Assembly: GCA_030950975.1 (NCBI GenBank)
Contig: JAUZQL010000342.1
Span: 1 to 7,758, forward strand
DNA: 7,758 nucleotides
Reading direction: 5' to 3'
Source of the DNA: Mariprofundaceae bacterium
GTDB lineage: Bacteria > Pseudomonadota > Zetaproteobacteria > Mariprofundales > Mariprofundaceae
Each line of letters begins with the position of its first letter. The stretch's first letter is position 1. The notes under the pieces were generated by a model that saw nothing but the letters and a program-made list of their open reading frames with translations, was not told where the DNA came from and searched no databases. This document shows positions 1 through 5,852 of this stretch, in pieces. The position numbers and the translations under genes were made by a program.

Positions 1-578
1 ACAAACGGTATATAAATTAAAAATCCTATTTCAAAAGCTGTGCGAAGCTCACTAATGACAAACGATGGAATCAAGACATGCATGGGCGTGTCATTCGCTG
101 TTTGAGGCTTCTCAATATGAGCTGCATTTAGAAATAATAGCAAATCATCTTCTCGGGTTTGTTTCAGCATAAAACTACGAATCGGTGCCAAAGCTCGATC
201 AAATGCTACGGATTGATTGATGTCTTCAGCTAAATAAGGTTGAAGCGCTTCCGCATCAATTTTATTCCAAACAGGCATCATAATAAACATGGTCATAAAC
301 AATGCCAAACCAATCAGAATTTGTGTTGGCGGACTTTGTTGTGTTCCAAGTGCTTGACGCAAAAAAGCAAATACGACGACGATTCGTGTAAATGATGTCA
401 TCATCACTAAAATAGAAGGGGCAAGTGTCAAAATAGTCATAAAGCCGAGTATTTTCAGCCCTGTAAACCAATCATTGGGATCTTCGCTATCCCCTAAGCT
501 TAACGATAAGGTTGGAATGTCCGCAGCCCATGACGTATGAGGCATCAACAGAAGTAAAAGCAATATCAATCTAAACAT
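1..578 (-). CDS. fliP: FliP, flagellar type III export gate protein (partial, C-terminus beyond left edge)
   Basis: FliP is a core membrane protein of the flagellar export gate, assembling with FliQ and FliR in the basal body. The 192 visible residues begin with a cleavable signal peptide (a Leu-rich stretch, then PHTSWA before ADIP), as in classical FliP. They then show the family's most conserved blocks: LAPSILVMMTSFTRIVVVF around residues 52-70, a LRQALGTQQSPP segment (about 73-84), GLALFMTMFIMMPVW (about 90-104), and further on FMLKQTREDDLLLF and SELRTAFEIGF. About 50-60 residues of a normal ~245-residue protein are missing at the window edge. The ATG lies one base after the fliO stop (TAG-C-ATG), with a GGAG about 10 nt upstream, so translation is probably coupled to fliO. 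It is the last visible gene of the operon; fliQ, fliR and flhB often follow. The assignment is secure. Confidence 0.96.
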   Translation of the reverse strand, partial: MFRLILLLLLLMPHTSWAADIPTLSLSLGDSEDPNDWFTGLKILGFMTILTLAPSILVMMTSFTRIVVVFAFLRQALGTQQSPPTQILIGLALFMTMFIMMPVWNKIDAEALQPYLAEDINQSVAFDRALAPIRSFMLKQTREDDLLLFLNAAHIEKPQTANDTPMHVLIPSFVISELRTAFEIGFLIYIPF

Positions 579-579
579 G

Positions 580-855
580 CTATTTTTTCTCCATTTCGTG
601 GGAATCTTGCTTCACAGCAAGCTTATCAATCACCTGTATATGCCCATTGGATAAACCTAAAATATAAATGTTATCATCTCGTAGCACTTCCAGAACAGTA
701 TGTTGTGAATCCAACGATAGACGTTGTATCACACACATCGATTCACCTTTTTTATTGGGGAAATGTTGTTTTTGTAAACGCTTCAAAGCCCAAACCAAAG
801 CTGCAAAAATGGCTAAAACCAATGCCAATGCAGCAATGGATTGAACCATCATCAT
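580..855 (-). CDS. fliO: FliO, flagellar export apparatus assembly protein
   Basis: FliO is a small bitopic membrane protein that helps FliP oligomerise during export-gate assembly. From the chosen start it has 91 residues. A very short N-terminus is followed by one membrane helix (about residues 4-25, Ala/Leu/Val-rich, ending in WALKRLQK with positive charges on the cytoplasmic side). A soluble ~60-residue domain follows, with the beta-rich pattern typical of FliO (CVIQRLSLDSQHTVLEVLR ... IYILGLSNGHIQVIDKL). FliO is poorly conserved, so its place between fliN and fliP is a large part of the call. I chose the ATG at 855 because AAGAAGGG sits 6 nt upstream. The frame stays open to a TTG at 876 and an ATG at 873 (97-98 residues), but those have only a weak AGG. 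The stop is one base before the fliP ATG. Confidence 0.85.
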   Translation of the reverse strand: MMMVQSIAALALVLAIFAALVWALKRLQKQHFPNKKGESMCVIQRLSLDSQHTVLEVLRDDNIYILGLSNGHIQVIDKLAVKQDSHEMEKK

Positions 856-878
856 AGCAAACCCTTCTTGCATCAACG

Positions 879-1187
879 TTAACCTAGACTTTTCACACGT
901 TCGCCCGGTGGAATCACCTCCACAATCCGAACGCCCAACTTACCATCTGCCGTTACCACTTCGCCACGTGCAAAGACTTGACCATTGGCAAGAATATTCA
1001 CTTCTGCATTGGCTTCTTTCTTTAAATCCACAACCGTTCCACGCCCCAAGCGTGTCACAGCATGCAGAGGCATATCCACACGTCCTAATTCCACACTGAT
1101 TTCCAAAGGTACATGCATAATCACTTCAAGATTAGGGCGAGTTCCATCTTCTTTTACGTCAATATTTTCTACAACATCGTCACTCAT
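879..1187 (-). CDS. fliN: FliN, flagellar motor switch/C-ring protein
   Basis: FliN forms the lower part of the cytoplasmic C-ring together with FliM. It takes part in rotation switching and in docking export cargo. The protein has 102 residues: about 24 acidic, variable residues, then one SpoA-type (surface presentation of antigens) domain to the end. Typical FliN blocks are visible: VPLEISVELGRVDMPLHAV (about 27-44), RLGRGTVVDL (46-55), NILANGQVFARGEVV (64-78), and the C-terminal GVRIVEVIPPGERVKSLG. It is shorter than E. coli FliN (137 residues) only in the variable N-terminus. The ATG has a strong AGAGGGG Shine-Dalgarno sequence about 6 nt upstream, overlapping the fliM stop region. The gap to fliM is 11 nt. 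Confidence 0.96.
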   Translation of the reverse strand: MSDDVVENIDVKEDGTRPNLEVIMHVPLEISVELGRVDMPLHAVTRLGRGTVVDLKKEANAEVNILANGQVFARGEVVTADGKLGVRIVEVIPPGERVKSLG

Positions 1188-1198
1188 TCCACACCCCT

Positions 1199-2257
1199 CT
1201 ATGCTACTTTATTAAGAATCTCAGCCGCTAGTACACCATCTTGACTGCCCGCTTGAGCTTGAAACATCACTGTATTATTCACCCATAATGTCGCTGGTTC
1301 CCCTTCATTCACCTGAAATGGCAAATAATCACCTTCTGATAAACGCAAGAAATCCTCAATCGTTAGGCTGCATTCACCTAAACGTAAAATAATAGGCATC
1401 GGCACAACACTTAAAGATTTTTCCATCGCGGCTTTCCATTCTTCATCCACCACCACAGCATCATCACTGACGGTTGAACGTAAATTATCCAACATCGGCT
1501 CTAAAAATGTTCGTGGGTAATGCAAAGCAAAACTACCTGTTGTTTTTTCATCCAGTTGAATATTGAAATACATCGAAAAACAGTTTTCTGTCGCCCCAGC
1601 CACACTGAGAAACTGTGGGTCTGTATCAATTTTAAACAGTTCAAAATCTAAAATCGTGACTGGCTCCCAAGCCGTTTCAAGATGCTTTTCCAAACTTTTA
1701 GCAATGCGCTGGGATAAACGCCGTTCCACAGGTGATAAAGCTTTGGGAATCTCTCCACATGCTTCTCCATCCCCACCTAACATGGCATCCACATGTGCAA
1801 TAATGAGCGGCACATCAAATGCTAACATCATTGGTCCATAACCTTCTACGGTATAAGCAAAAAACACTCTCGTTTTTTCATCTGTAATAATATCTCGATA
1901 GCCTTCTTCAAGCATGTGATCGAATGCCACGCCAATATCACGGTTAAACGTATCAGACCATTGATCCTTTAAAAATTCAGCCATGCGCTCTTGAAGATTA
2001 ACAAACAAAGGGTAACGAGCTGGACCATCCACTTCACCTGATTCAAAGTTATAAGACTCAATGTTTTCAGGTTGTTTTAAGGGTGGTAAAGAGGCAAACA
2101 AGGCTTCTGCTTGCTCCATAGGCTCCATACTTGCCATCAAAGCTTCAATCTCTTCAGGCTCTAAAATGGGTGATGACTGTCTATCTTTTTCAAGTTGGTC
2201 TGTTGAAGCTGACTCATCCACTTCAGTCCTCTGAACATCATCCGCTTCGTCTATCAT
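1199..2257 (-). CDS. fliM: FliM, flagellar motor switch protein
   Basis: FliM is the C-ring protein that receives phosphorylated CheY and passes the switch signal to FliG. The length (352 residues) is normal to slightly long. The middle domain (about 80-270) carries the FliM GGxG signature as LGGDGE at 160-165, and a C-terminal SpoA domain (about 275-350) binds FliN. A likely CheY-binding motif, ILEPEEIEALM, is at residues 31-41. In classical FliM the equivalent LSQxEIDALL lies at the extreme N-terminus, whereas here an acidic 30-residue extension precedes it. The sequence is fairly divergent from enteric FliM but keeps the domain order. The ATG overlaps the fliL stop (ATGA), and there is no convincing Shine-Dalgarno sequence, so translational coupling to fliL is likely. 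Confidence 0.94.
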   Translation of the reverse strand: MIDEADDVQRTEVDESASTDQLEKDRQSSPILEPEEIEALMASMEPMEQAEALFASLPPLKQPENIESYNFESGEVDGPARYPLFVNLQERMAEFLKDQWSDTFNRDIGVAFDHMLEEGYRDIITDEKTRVFFAYTVEGYGPMMLAFDVPLIIAHVDAMLGGDGEACGEIPKALSPVERRLSQRIAKSLEKHLETAWEPVTILDFELFKIDTDPQFLSVAGATENCFSMYFNIQLDEKTTGSFALHYPRTFLEPMLDNLRSTVSDDAVVVDEEWKAAMEKSLSVVPMPIILRLGECSLTIEDFLRLSEGDYLPFQVNEGEPATLWVNNTVMFQAQAGSQDGVLAAEILNKVA

Positions 2258-2772
2258 TGAGAAACAAAGTCCGTGAAATAGACCTTCCGCACAGGTTTAC
2301 CCGGAAACTCTTTATTGAGACGGAAAACAATTTCCTCTTTCAATTCATATTTACCTTTAGCTGTACGTATTTCTTTGAATGTTTTGTTAGACAGCAGCGT
2401 TAAAATCAAATCATTGACTTTTGCCTTACCAAGATCACTGCTTAAACGTACTTTATCTTCTTCATTACGGACTTCTAACTTGATTTTTGTGCGTAAAAAC
2501 CGACTTTGATCTGCATCTGCTAAGTTAATAGTTAAATTATCTACATCAATTAAAATAGGCGGAGACTCAGGATCTTCCACTTCCACTTCGGGAACTTTCG
2601 TCTCTTCTGTTTGCGTTGGTGCAGTATCTGTTGGTGGCGTGTCAGGTGTTTGAAGAAGTTTCCAAGCAATAAAGCCCCCAACTGCTAAAATCAATACCAG
2701 TAATACCACAATAATGATTTGCATAAGATTACCCGATGATTTTTTCGTTTCTACTTCTTCCTCATCTGCCAT
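2254..2772 (-). CDS. fliL: FliL, flagellar basal body/stator-associated protein
   Basis: FliL is a single-pass inner-membrane protein with a periplasmic domain related to stomatin/SPFH-type domains. It associates with the stator and supports torque. It has 172 residues from the chosen start: a short acidic cytoplasmic tail, a membrane helix (about 18-37), a Thr/Pro/Glu-rich linker (about 41-70), then the periplasmic domain with NLTINLADADQSRFLRTKI. It ends in the diagnostic VYFTDFVSQ, close to the usual VYFTEFxxQ. I chose the ATG at 2772 because AGGAG lies about 6 nt upstream; a TTG directly before it (2775) would add one residue. It sits 17 nt after the second MotB gene and overlaps fliM by 4 nt. 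The position right behind the stator genes fits its role. Confidence 0.94.
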   Translation of the reverse strand: MADEEEVETKKSSGNLMQIIIVVLLVLILAVGGFIAWKLLQTPDTPPTDTAPTQTEETKVPEVEVEDPESPPILIDVDNLTINLADADQSRFLRTKIKLEVRNEEDKVRLSSDLGKAKVNDLILTLLSNKTFKEIRTAKGKYELKEEIVFRLNKEFPGKPVRKVYFTDFVSQ

Positions 2773-2789
2773 CAAAAGCTCCTAATTAC

Positions 2790-3488
2790 TTATTTATAGA
2801 CAACAATTTCAACACGTCGATTATGACTTCGACCAAAGGGTGTACTATCTGTCGAAATTGGTTTTGAAGGGCCATATCCTGCCAACGATAAACGAACTGG
2901 ATTCACCCCTTCTTCTTCCAAGATATGCAAGACTGATGCCGAACGCGCCAGCGTTAAGCTCCAAGGGTCAGGATACTTTCCACCTTTCACCACAGCACTA
3001 CTATCGGAGTGTCCATTAATACGAATACGCCCTGGTGAAACAGCCAACATCCTCGCTAAACGTCGCAACACTTTAATGGTATCAGGCTTTAATACTGCCG
3101 AGCCTTTATCAAACAAAGCAACATCTGGCATACGCAAGTAAAGTCGATCTTTGATGATGATGCCCTTCACCTTATGCGCCAGACTTGAATTTTGGAGTAC
3201 AACATGACTATTTTGACGCATCGCCAACATCAGTTCTTTTGGTGTAATGACTTTTTGCAACATTGACGGTGGAATAATATTTATTTCTGTTTTATCACCA
3301 GCATTCATCACCGATACAGCTTTTTTAAAATACGTAGATATATCCTGCAAACCCGTATTATCTAAGGTCGACATGGACACCAAAAGAATAAAGAACGTCA
3401 ACATCAGGCTGACCAAATCCGCAAACGTTGTCATCCACGCTTCAGGATCTGGTTTATAAACAACCGGCCACTTTTTTTTCTTTGCCAT
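2790..3488 (-). CDS. motB: MotB/PomB-type stator protein, paralogue 2 (Asp24)
   Basis: This is the ion-conducting stator subunit that anchors MotA-type channels to peptidoglycan. It has 232 residues. After a Lys-rich start comes the MotB membrane helix with the PomB-like signature WMTTFADLVSLMLTFFILL (18-36). Asp24 aligns with the essential ion-binding Asp of PomB (D24) and E. coli MotB (D32). A linker follows, including the plug region. The OmpA-like peptidoglycan-binding domain is at about 115-232: LFDKGSAVLKP, IRINGHSD (155-162), ARSASVLHILEEEGV and the terminal NRRVEIVVYK. The ATG is one base downstream of the stop of the first MotB gene (TGA-T-ATG), with AAAGG 7 nt upstream. The two are therefore cotranslated neighbours. 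This paralogue carries all the residues needed for a working stator. Confidence 0.93.
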   Translation of the reverse strand: MAKKKKWPVVYKPDPEAWMTTFADLVSLMLTFFILLVSMSTLDNTGLQDISTYFKKAVSVMNAGDKTEINIIPPSMLQKVITPKELMLAMRQNSHVVLQNSSLAHKVKGIIIKDRLYLRMPDVALFDKGSAVLKPDTIKVLRRLARMLAVSPGRIRINGHSDSSAVVKGGKYPDPWSLTLARSASVLHILEEEGVNPVRLSLAGYGPSKPISTDSTPFGRSHNRRVEIVVYK

Positions 3489-3489
3489 A

Positions 3490-4269
3490 TCAGAAACCTT
3501 TATTTGGCGCAGCTACCGCCGCACGTTGATTGACTCTAAAGTCTTTCTTACCACCCGATTCCCCTTCAGGATGCTCTGTTGTCGGTCTAAACTTCAAGGT
3601 TATTTCTACACGACGATTAAGCTCAGGATGCCCAACAATAGGATGTTGATCTCCCATGCCTGCGACAATCATTCGAGAAGCTCCCACCCCTCGCTGTGCC
3701 AAACCATGGAACACACTCATGGCTCTTGCCGCAGATAGCTCCCAATTACTTGCATAAAGTGAACTCCGAATAGGCTTATCATCGGTATGACCCTCAATAC
3801 GAATCTCAATCACATCAGGCAATGAAAATACCTTGGCTAACTCATCCATTAAATGATCACTCTTATGCGATAGCTCCACCTGCCCCGATGCAAAAGCAAT
3901 GCGTTCTGGAAAACGAACACGCACAGTATCATCTGCTAAAGACAAGGCATGCAAACCATTCTCACCTAGTTTTTTAGCGACTTCCGTCAAAGCTTTGGCA
4001 GTTCGTTTGGGTGCCGATGAACCCTTCACGATATCTCTTGCTGGCATTGCAGGTCCTTTGCCATCGGCAAGGTTTGCCCCATAAGGCAGTGGACTAAATG
4101 TTCCTGCCAATGAACCCAGTGCTGCCATACGTTTTTCTTCAACAATCACCGCCATCGATGTTAGCAAAATAAAAAATGCCAACATTTGCATCATCAATTC
4201 AAGAAAAAGTGCTGCGCCAATATCCTTGGGAGGATCAATAGGGTTCGGTTTCTTTTCAGGCTTTGCCAT
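3490..4269 (-). CDS. MotB/OmpA-like stator protein, paralogue 1 (Glu24 in place of Asp)
   Basis: A MotB-family protein of 259 residues: a short charged N-terminus, one membrane helix (about 17-42), a linker, an OmpA-like peptidoglycan-binding domain (about 115-228) and a hydrophilic 30-residue tail. The OmpA domain is well kept: FASGQVELS, IRIEGHTDDKPI (157-168), SNWELSAARAMSV (174-186) and LNRRVEITLKF. The helix reads AALFLELMMQMLAFFILLTSM. Aligned on the shared FFILL, Glu24 falls exactly where its neighbour has the ion-binding Asp24, and the flanking W..TFAD motif is lost. It starts at an ATG with AAGGTGG 7 nt upstream, 12 nt after motA. Paired motB/OmpA genes after motA are known in some other bacteria, Desulfovibrio for example. 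Whether this copy conducts ions, mixes with paralogue 2, or only has a structural role is not clear from sequence. Confidence 0.9.
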   Translation of the reverse strand: MAKPEKKPNPIDPPKDIGAALFLELMMQMLAFFILLTSMAVIVEEKRMAALGSLAGTFSPLPYGANLADGKGPAMPARDIVKGSSAPKRTAKALTEVAKKLGENGLHALSLADDTVRVRFPERIAFASGQVELSHKSDHLMDELAKVFSLPDVIEIRIEGHTDDKPIRSSLYASNWELSAARAMSVFHGLAQRGVGASRMIVAGMGDQHPIVGHPELNRRVEITLKFRPTTEHPEGESGGKKDFRVNQRAAVAAPNKGF

Positions 4270-4281
4270 GATTATACCACC

Positions 4282-5040
4282 TTAATCGAACGATGATGTC
4301 CGTTCTTTTGGTGGTAAGTAACCCAATAGTTTTTGTTCCATCACACGGGGGTTTTCACCTGCAACAAGGGATTGTATGCCTGTTAAAATAATTTCTAACA
4401 CCAATACTTCTTCTGCACTTCGGGTTTTAAGTTTGCCTGCCATCGGTAAAAATAAAATATTCGCCAAAAGTGCGCCATAGAAAGTGGTTAGTAATGCTAC
4501 AGACATGGATGGGCCAATTGATGAGGGATCAGACATATTGGATAACATCAATACAAGCCCCACCAATGTTCCAATCATTCCCATCGATGGTGCATACGTT
4601 CCACAAGCAGTCAGCATATCCGAACCTTCAAGATGACGACCTGATATTTTATCCATTTCCATATATAAAATATCTTCGATTTCCGATGGTTCCTGACCAT
4701 CAATGGCCATTTGAAGTCCTTTTGCCATAAATTTATTTTCAATGTCGCCGACTTTGCTTTCCAAAGCCAAAATTCCATCTTTACGAACCACTTGTGCTAA
4801 TTCTACCAGTTCGGCAATCACATCCTTGCCCGCTTGAACCTTATACATAAAGGTTTTCATGATAACACCAACGAGACCAATCACTTTAGGCAGAGGGTAA
4901 CCCACCAAAATAACACCAACAGTACCGCCAATCACAATAAGGATTGAAGGAACATCAATAAATCCCATCAAACCCGGTCCAATAGCAAACCCCACCAAGC
5001 CAAATGCGACCAAAATCCCTATGACTGTTGCAATATCCAC
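4282..5040 (-). CDS. motA: MotA/PomA-type stator channel protein, probably sodium-type
   Basis: The four-helix stator subunit that surrounds MotB and pushes on FliG. It has 252 residues, close to PomA (253) and shorter than E. coli MotA (295). The N-terminus MDIATVIGILVAFGLV and DVPSILIVIGGT are typical. The cytoplasmic loop has VVRKDGILALE, with the torque charges Arg86 and Glu94. Helices 3 and 4 carry YAPSMGMIGTLVGLVLML and VALLTTFYGALLAN, giving Thr158, Thr185 and Thr186, the residues that line the sodium site in PomA. The C-terminus GENPRVMEQKLLGYLPP is canonical. The frame is open to a TTG at 5058, but I chose the GTG at 5040: GGGAGG lies 5 nt upstream and the protein then begins MDIAT, like PomA. 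First gene of the operon, about 54 nt downstream of a predicted sigma-54 start site. Confidence 0.94.
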   Translation of the reverse strand: MDIATVIGILVAFGLVGFAIGPGLMGFIDVPSILIVIGGTVGVILVGYPLPKVIGLVGVIMKTFMYKVQAGKDVIAELVELAQVVRKDGILALESKVGDIENKFMAKGLQMAIDGQEPSEIEDILYMEMDKISGRHLEGSDMLTACGTYAPSMGMIGTLVGLVLMLSNMSDPSSIGPSMSVALLTTFYGALLANILFLPMAGKLKTRSAEEVLVLEIILTGIQSLVAGENPRVMEQKLLGYLPPKERTSSFD

Positions 5041-5045
5041 GCCTA

Positions 5046-5051
5046 CCTCCC
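5046..5051 (-). promoter_or_regulatory. Ribosome binding site fixing the GTG start of motA
   Basis: GGGAGG on the minus strand lies 5 nt before the GTG at 5040. An upstream ATG (5053) and TTG (5058) overlap or precede this sequence and cannot use it, so it decides in favour of the GTG. Confidence 0.8.
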
Positions 5052-5104
5052 ATGTCAATCAATGCTCATTATTTAATTTCAAAACATCTGTTAAGAAAGG
5101 CAAA

Positions 5105-5121
5105 AGCAAGAAGCGTGCAAG
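5105..5121 (-). promoter_or_regulatory. Predicted sigma-54 (-24/-12) promoter of the motA-fliP operon
   Basis: On the minus strand the site reads CTTGCACGCTTCTTGCT, matching the sigma-54 consensus YTGGCACGRNNNTTGCW except for the first G of the -24 GG and the R position. The 10-nt gap between the -24 G and the -12 GC is exactly the required one. A start site is expected near 5094, giving a 5' leader of about 54 nt to the motA GTG. Flagellar genes in Vibrio and Pseudomonas are commonly under sigma-54 with FlrC/FleQ-type activators, so the context supports it. I cannot identify the enhancer-binding site. Confidence 0.72.
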
Positions 5122-5139
5122 GTTTAAATAGTTGTAACG

Positions 5140-5318
5140 GATGTTACGCATTTTGATGAAAAATAAGCATCATTCCATGCTTAGGAAGTATGGCTTTAGC
5201 CATGCCCTGATACTTCATTCGGCGCGGCTAAAGCCGCACTTCCAGATCATGAACACACAGCAACGTTCATCCCCTAAATTCGATGAAAAGATCATGCTAT
5301 GATGCTATGCGTAACATC
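5140..5318. repeat. 12-bp perfect inverted repeat enclosing a 155-bp core
   Basis: GATGTTACGCAT at 5140-5151 is the exact reverse complement of ATGCGTAACATC at 5307-5318. The core between them contains the REP-like pair. The left copy overlaps a second small dyad, GTAAC-GGAT-GTTAC (5134-5147). This could be the terminal repeats of a small non-autonomous (MITE-like) element of about 179 bp, or two copies of a regulator site. I see no clear target-site duplication at the outer ends. Confidence 0.45.
5184..5243. repeat. REP-like palindrome pair (BIME-type inverted repeat)
   Basis: Two 23-bp units in inverted orientation: GGAAGTATGGCTTTAGCC plus ATGCC on the plus strand (5184-5206), and GGAAGTGCGGCTTTAGCC plus GCGCC on the minus strand (5243-5221). 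They are separated by 14 nt. Each unit has a GGAAGT head followed by its own small hairpin, ATGGC/GCCAT in one and GCGGC/GCCGC in the other. The four differences between units are paired within each stem (AT:AT against GC:GC), so the fold is preserved. This is the architecture of REP elements mobilised by REP-associated tyrosine transposases (RAYTs), which often have GGCTTTAGCC or GGCTTCAGCC cores. No transposase is present in the window. Confidence 0.75.
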
Positions 5319-5409
5319 AGTAAATAAGCACGCTAATAAAGAGGCATACAGGATAAACTCAGGTATCCAAACGCTTGACCCTTGCAGTTTTAATTTTACA
5401 GTTCGTCGC

Positions 5410-5832
5410 ATGTTGCGCTTAAATATAAAAAATAAACCTTGGTTTTCGGCTTTTTCAAAGTCATTCCTTGTTCTTTTTATGGTGCAACTTTTGGTTTCTG
5501 CATCATGTATTTCAACAGCTGAAGCAGAAGCAGCAATTCATGTCGCACCTGTGACAGCACATTGCCATCAGGTCATGATGAACGATGCTCATGCAAGCAA
5601 GACAGGTGTTCATCATGTAGCTTGCAGCCACTGTGATACCCCTGAATATGTGGTATCAGCGCATTCAAGCTTGATGTTCGATTCTGTCACGCCTGTTTTA
5701 TTGGCAATCATCCTATTGCCGCAAGTTTCTAATCGTCCATTATTGCAACATATCGCTACAACGGAAGAAGACTACGCTCCTCCACGCAGCACAACCCTCC
5801 TCTACCATACAACTCGTCGTATTTTAATTTAA
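5410..5832 (+). CDS. Small His/Cys-rich membrane or periplasmic protein heading a Cus-like operon
   Basis: I do not recognise a named family. From the ATG at 5410 the protein has 140 residues. It has a positively charged start and a hydrophobic segment (about 18-34, SFLVLFMVQLLVSASC) that could be a signal peptide cleaved near AEAEA-A or a membrane anchor. A His/Cys-rich stretch follows (HCH at 51-53, H61, HH at 68-69, and CSHC at 72-75). A second hydrophobic segment (about 92-106) and a basic tail, APPRSTTLLYHTTRRILI, end the protein. The clustered His and Cys after an export signal suggest copper or silver binding in the periplasm, and the downstream tolC/cusB genes agree. This is inference, not a domain match. 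The frame stays open back to an ATG at 5299, but those 37 residues are polar and would bury the signal. No good ribosome binding site is seen at either start, so the exact start is uncertain. Confidence 0.65.
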   Translation: MLRLNIKNKPWFSAFSKSFLVLFMVQLLVSASCISTAEAEAAIHVAPVTAHCHQVMMNDAHASKTGVHHVACSHCDTPEYVVSAHSSLMFDSVTPVLLAIILLPQVSNRPLLQHIATTEEDYAPPRSTTLLYHTTRRILI

Positions 5833-5852
5833 ATACCCCCTTCTGCTCTTTG

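Larger units (their letters stand above)
5041..5409. other. Divergent intergenic region, no gene
   Basis: This 369-bp stretch separates the leftward flagellar operon from the rightward metal-efflux operon. It holds the motA ribosome binding site and sigma-54 promoter, a REP-like inverted pair (5184-5243) and a 12-bp perfect inverted repeat (5140-5151 / 5307-5318). For the rightward operon I see only a weak promoter candidate: TTGACC at 5375-5380 and TACAGT at 5397-5402, spaced 16 nt. That would place the start of transcription almost at the ATG at 5410. A small dyad, GGATA-N8-TATCC (5351-5368), could be an operator but is short. The open frame upstream of 5410 (back to 5299) does not look like protein. 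Confidence 0.7.

Noticed and set aside
908..1215. Plus-strand ORFs opposite fliN (63 and 76 codons)
   Set aside because: Antisense shadows of a clearly coding gene; no ribosome binding site and low-complexity Ser/Thr/Pro composition.
5184..5243. REP-like inverted pair as a bidirectional transcription terminator
   Set aside because: It lies upstream of both divergent operons rather than at any gene end, and there is no T run on either side.
5375..5402. Sigma-70 or MerR-type promoter (TTGACC ... TACAGT) for the efflux operon
   Set aside because: The -10 match is only 4/6, the spacing is 16 nt and the start site would fall at the start codon. No CueR-like dyad lies between the boxes, so it is only mentioned as a weak candidate and not annotated.
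5299..5409. N-terminal extension (37 residues) of the His/Cys-rich gene, using the ATG at 5299
   Set aside because: The added residues are polar and protein-like features are absent. They would place a non-signal segment before the hydrophobic export signal, and the region overlaps the inverted repeat arm and a tandem duplication. No good ribosome binding site supports it.
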